Virus record (IMG/VR): IMGVR_UViG_3300021960_000532
Coordinates: 1-23,381 of that record
Length of the DNA stretch: 23,381 bases
DNA from: a virus
Reading direction: 5' to 3' (one strand)
Below, in pieces: positions 22,686 through 23,381 of the stretch. Both the position numbers and the translations under genes were made by a program. How positions within the stretch are numbered: position 1 is the stretch's first letter; every line of letters begins with the position of its first letter. The notes beneath the pieces are model-generated. The model had not been told where the DNA came from and ran no database searches. It was given only the letters and a program-made list of their open reading frames with translations.

Positions 22686-23381
22686 ATGACTTTACCATAT
22701 TTTTGTTACTTCCCGAAAGACATGGGCTATAAAACTATGCACTTAACTTTAGCAGAGTTTGGTGCATATAACAGATTATTAAGTTTATGTTGGACTACAA
22801 ATGGTTGTGCAATACCAAATGATATAGATTGGATATCACGTAAATGCTTATGCAGAAATAAAGAAGATATTAATGTTTTACAGGCAATATTAAATGAATT
22901 CTTTATAATAAAAAAGAATAGATATTATAATAAAAGATTGTCTGAAGAATATATTAAATCAAATATAAAACATAAAGCCCGTGTTGATGCAGGAAAAAAA
23001 GGTGGCATAGCTAAGTCATTGAAAAATAATAATAAAAGTTCTAGCAAAGCTATAGCAAAAACAAAGCAAAGCTCTAGCAACCATAACCATAACCATAACC
23101 ATAACCAGATTATTAATATTAATTTTATACCAAAGGAGCTAAACAAAAATACTAAAACATATAAGCTTATTGATAAGCATATGACACAAGAAGAATTAGA
23201 ATTACAGTTGGAAAAATTTATTTTATATCATACAAATAAAGAAACTAAATCTGATGATTTTAATAGACAATGGAGAGCTTGGTTACAAAATAATATACAA
23301 TGGAAATTAGAAAAAACAGGAGATAAAAATGTCAAACATAATTCCAATACACTCAAAGAAATTAGCGACCAAAGACGTAAT
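22686..23381 (+). CDS. DUF1376-type replication protein, 3' end outside window
   Basis: The frame is open from ATG 22686 to the end of the window (232 codons). The N-terminal domain (about 1-100) has the DUF1376 pattern: LPYFCYFPKDMGYKTMHLTL, FGAYNRLLSLCW, PNDIDWISRKC. A GKKGGIAKSL segment leads into a Ser/Asn-rich linker with NHNHNHNHNQ (132-141). The C-terminal part (EELELQLEKFILYH, DDFNRQWRAWLQN) resembles the end of DnaT- and phage-replication proteins. Such proteins sit upstream of a helicase or loader and are thought to start replication. The ribosome site is AAATAGGAGATAAA. The stop is not visible, and the next gene appears to overlap its 3' end. Confidence 0.8.
   Translation, partial: MTLPYFCYFPKDMGYKTMHLTLAEFGAYNRLLSLCWTTNGCAIPNDIDWISRKCLCRNKEDINVLQAILNEFFIIKKNRYYNKRLSEEYIKSNIKHKARVDAGKKGGIAKSLKNNNKSSSKAIAKTKQSSSNHNHNHNHNQIININFIPKELNKNTKTYKLIDKHMTQEELELQLEKFILYHTNKETKSDDFNRQWRAWLQNNIQWKLEKTGDKNVKHNSNTLKEISDQRRN
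23079..23108 (+). repeat. Tandem 6-bp repeat AACCAT in the replication gene
   Basis: Four perfect AACCAT units (23079-23102) are followed by a near copy, AACCAG (23103-23108). In frame they encode Asn-His repeats in the linker between two domains. An AT-only stretch (ATTATTAATATTAATTTTATA) begins right after. Because the unit is a multiple of three, slippage would change linker length without a frameshift. Confidence 0.85.
23329..23381 (+). CDS. Start of next gene, partial
   Basis: ATG at 23329 follows ACAGGAGATAAAA, the same initiation element used by the other early genes. Seventeen codons are visible (MSNIIPIHSKKLATKDV), in a different frame from the DUF1376 gene. The fragment is too short to identify. 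By gene order a replicative helicase or loader would be expected, which is inference only. Confidence 0.5.
   Translation, partial: MSNIIPIHSKKLATKDV

Noticed and set aside
23079-23108. Possible CRISPR array or true iterons
   Set aside because: The unit is only 6 bp with no spacers and is in frame with the coding sequence.

Overview
The window is one contiguous piece of a tailed double-stranded DNA phage with a long non-contractile tail (siphovirus-type). It runs from the end of the major capsid gene into the early recombination and replication genes. It is AT-rich throughout and visibly more so from about 18.5 kb on. Host assignment is inference only: low GC and fibre modules of a kind I associate with marine phages suggest a marine, perhaps alphaproteobacterial, host. 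No integrase, terminase, portal, polymerase, tRNA or CRISPR array is visible.

Left arm, + strand, 1-16559 (late genes). The order is: 3' end of a P22-coat-like major capsid gene, a hairpin terminator, a 48-aa Lys-rich protein, head-tail connector genes (DnaT-like/gp6-like adaptor, head closure, gp10-like neck protein, tail terminator), the tail tube, tail assembly chaperone G, and its -1 frameshift extension GT. The extension has no start codon of its own. Then come the 817-aa tape measure and a lambda-like tail tip series: a duplicated domain in the gpM position, a DUF1833/gpL-like protein, a gpK-like NlpC/P60 peptidase and a 1207-aa gpI+J-like tip protein. A 1020-aa fibre with a C-terminal S74 chaperone follows. 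The lysis group is an unknown protein, a one-TM coiled-coil protein, a 3TM-type holin and an M15/VanY endolysin. The genes are packed with 1-28 bp overlaps or a few bases of spacing, as expected of one late operon.

Middle, 16560-19803. A terminator-like hairpin that encloses a six-codon ORF precedes a HTH plus metallophosphoesterase gene (+). That gene meets head-on a five-gene minus-strand operon (19633 to 17769): a 269-aa protein with an HDxxH-type metal-site motif, a YdaS/Cro-like HTH protein, two unknowns and an HNH protein. A 170-bp intergenic region at 19634-19803 with nested inverted repeats separates this operon from the rightward early operon.

Right arm, + strand, 19804-23381 (early genes). 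Two small unknown proteins are followed by a recombination set: ERF annealing protein, YqaJ/lambda-exonuclease-type nuclease, SSB, NinB and RusA resolvase. A DUF1376-type replication protein runs off the window, with the start of another gene nested in its 3' end. Together ERF, exonuclease and SSB form a recombineering module, and NinB and RusA would process its products.

Most noteworthy: the encoded frameshift at 3898-3904; absence of any GATC site in 23.4 kb by eye; a two-domain insertion in the tip protein; a six-fold 15-residue repeat inside the S74 domain; the symmetric divergent control region; and the uncharacterised minus-strand operon.
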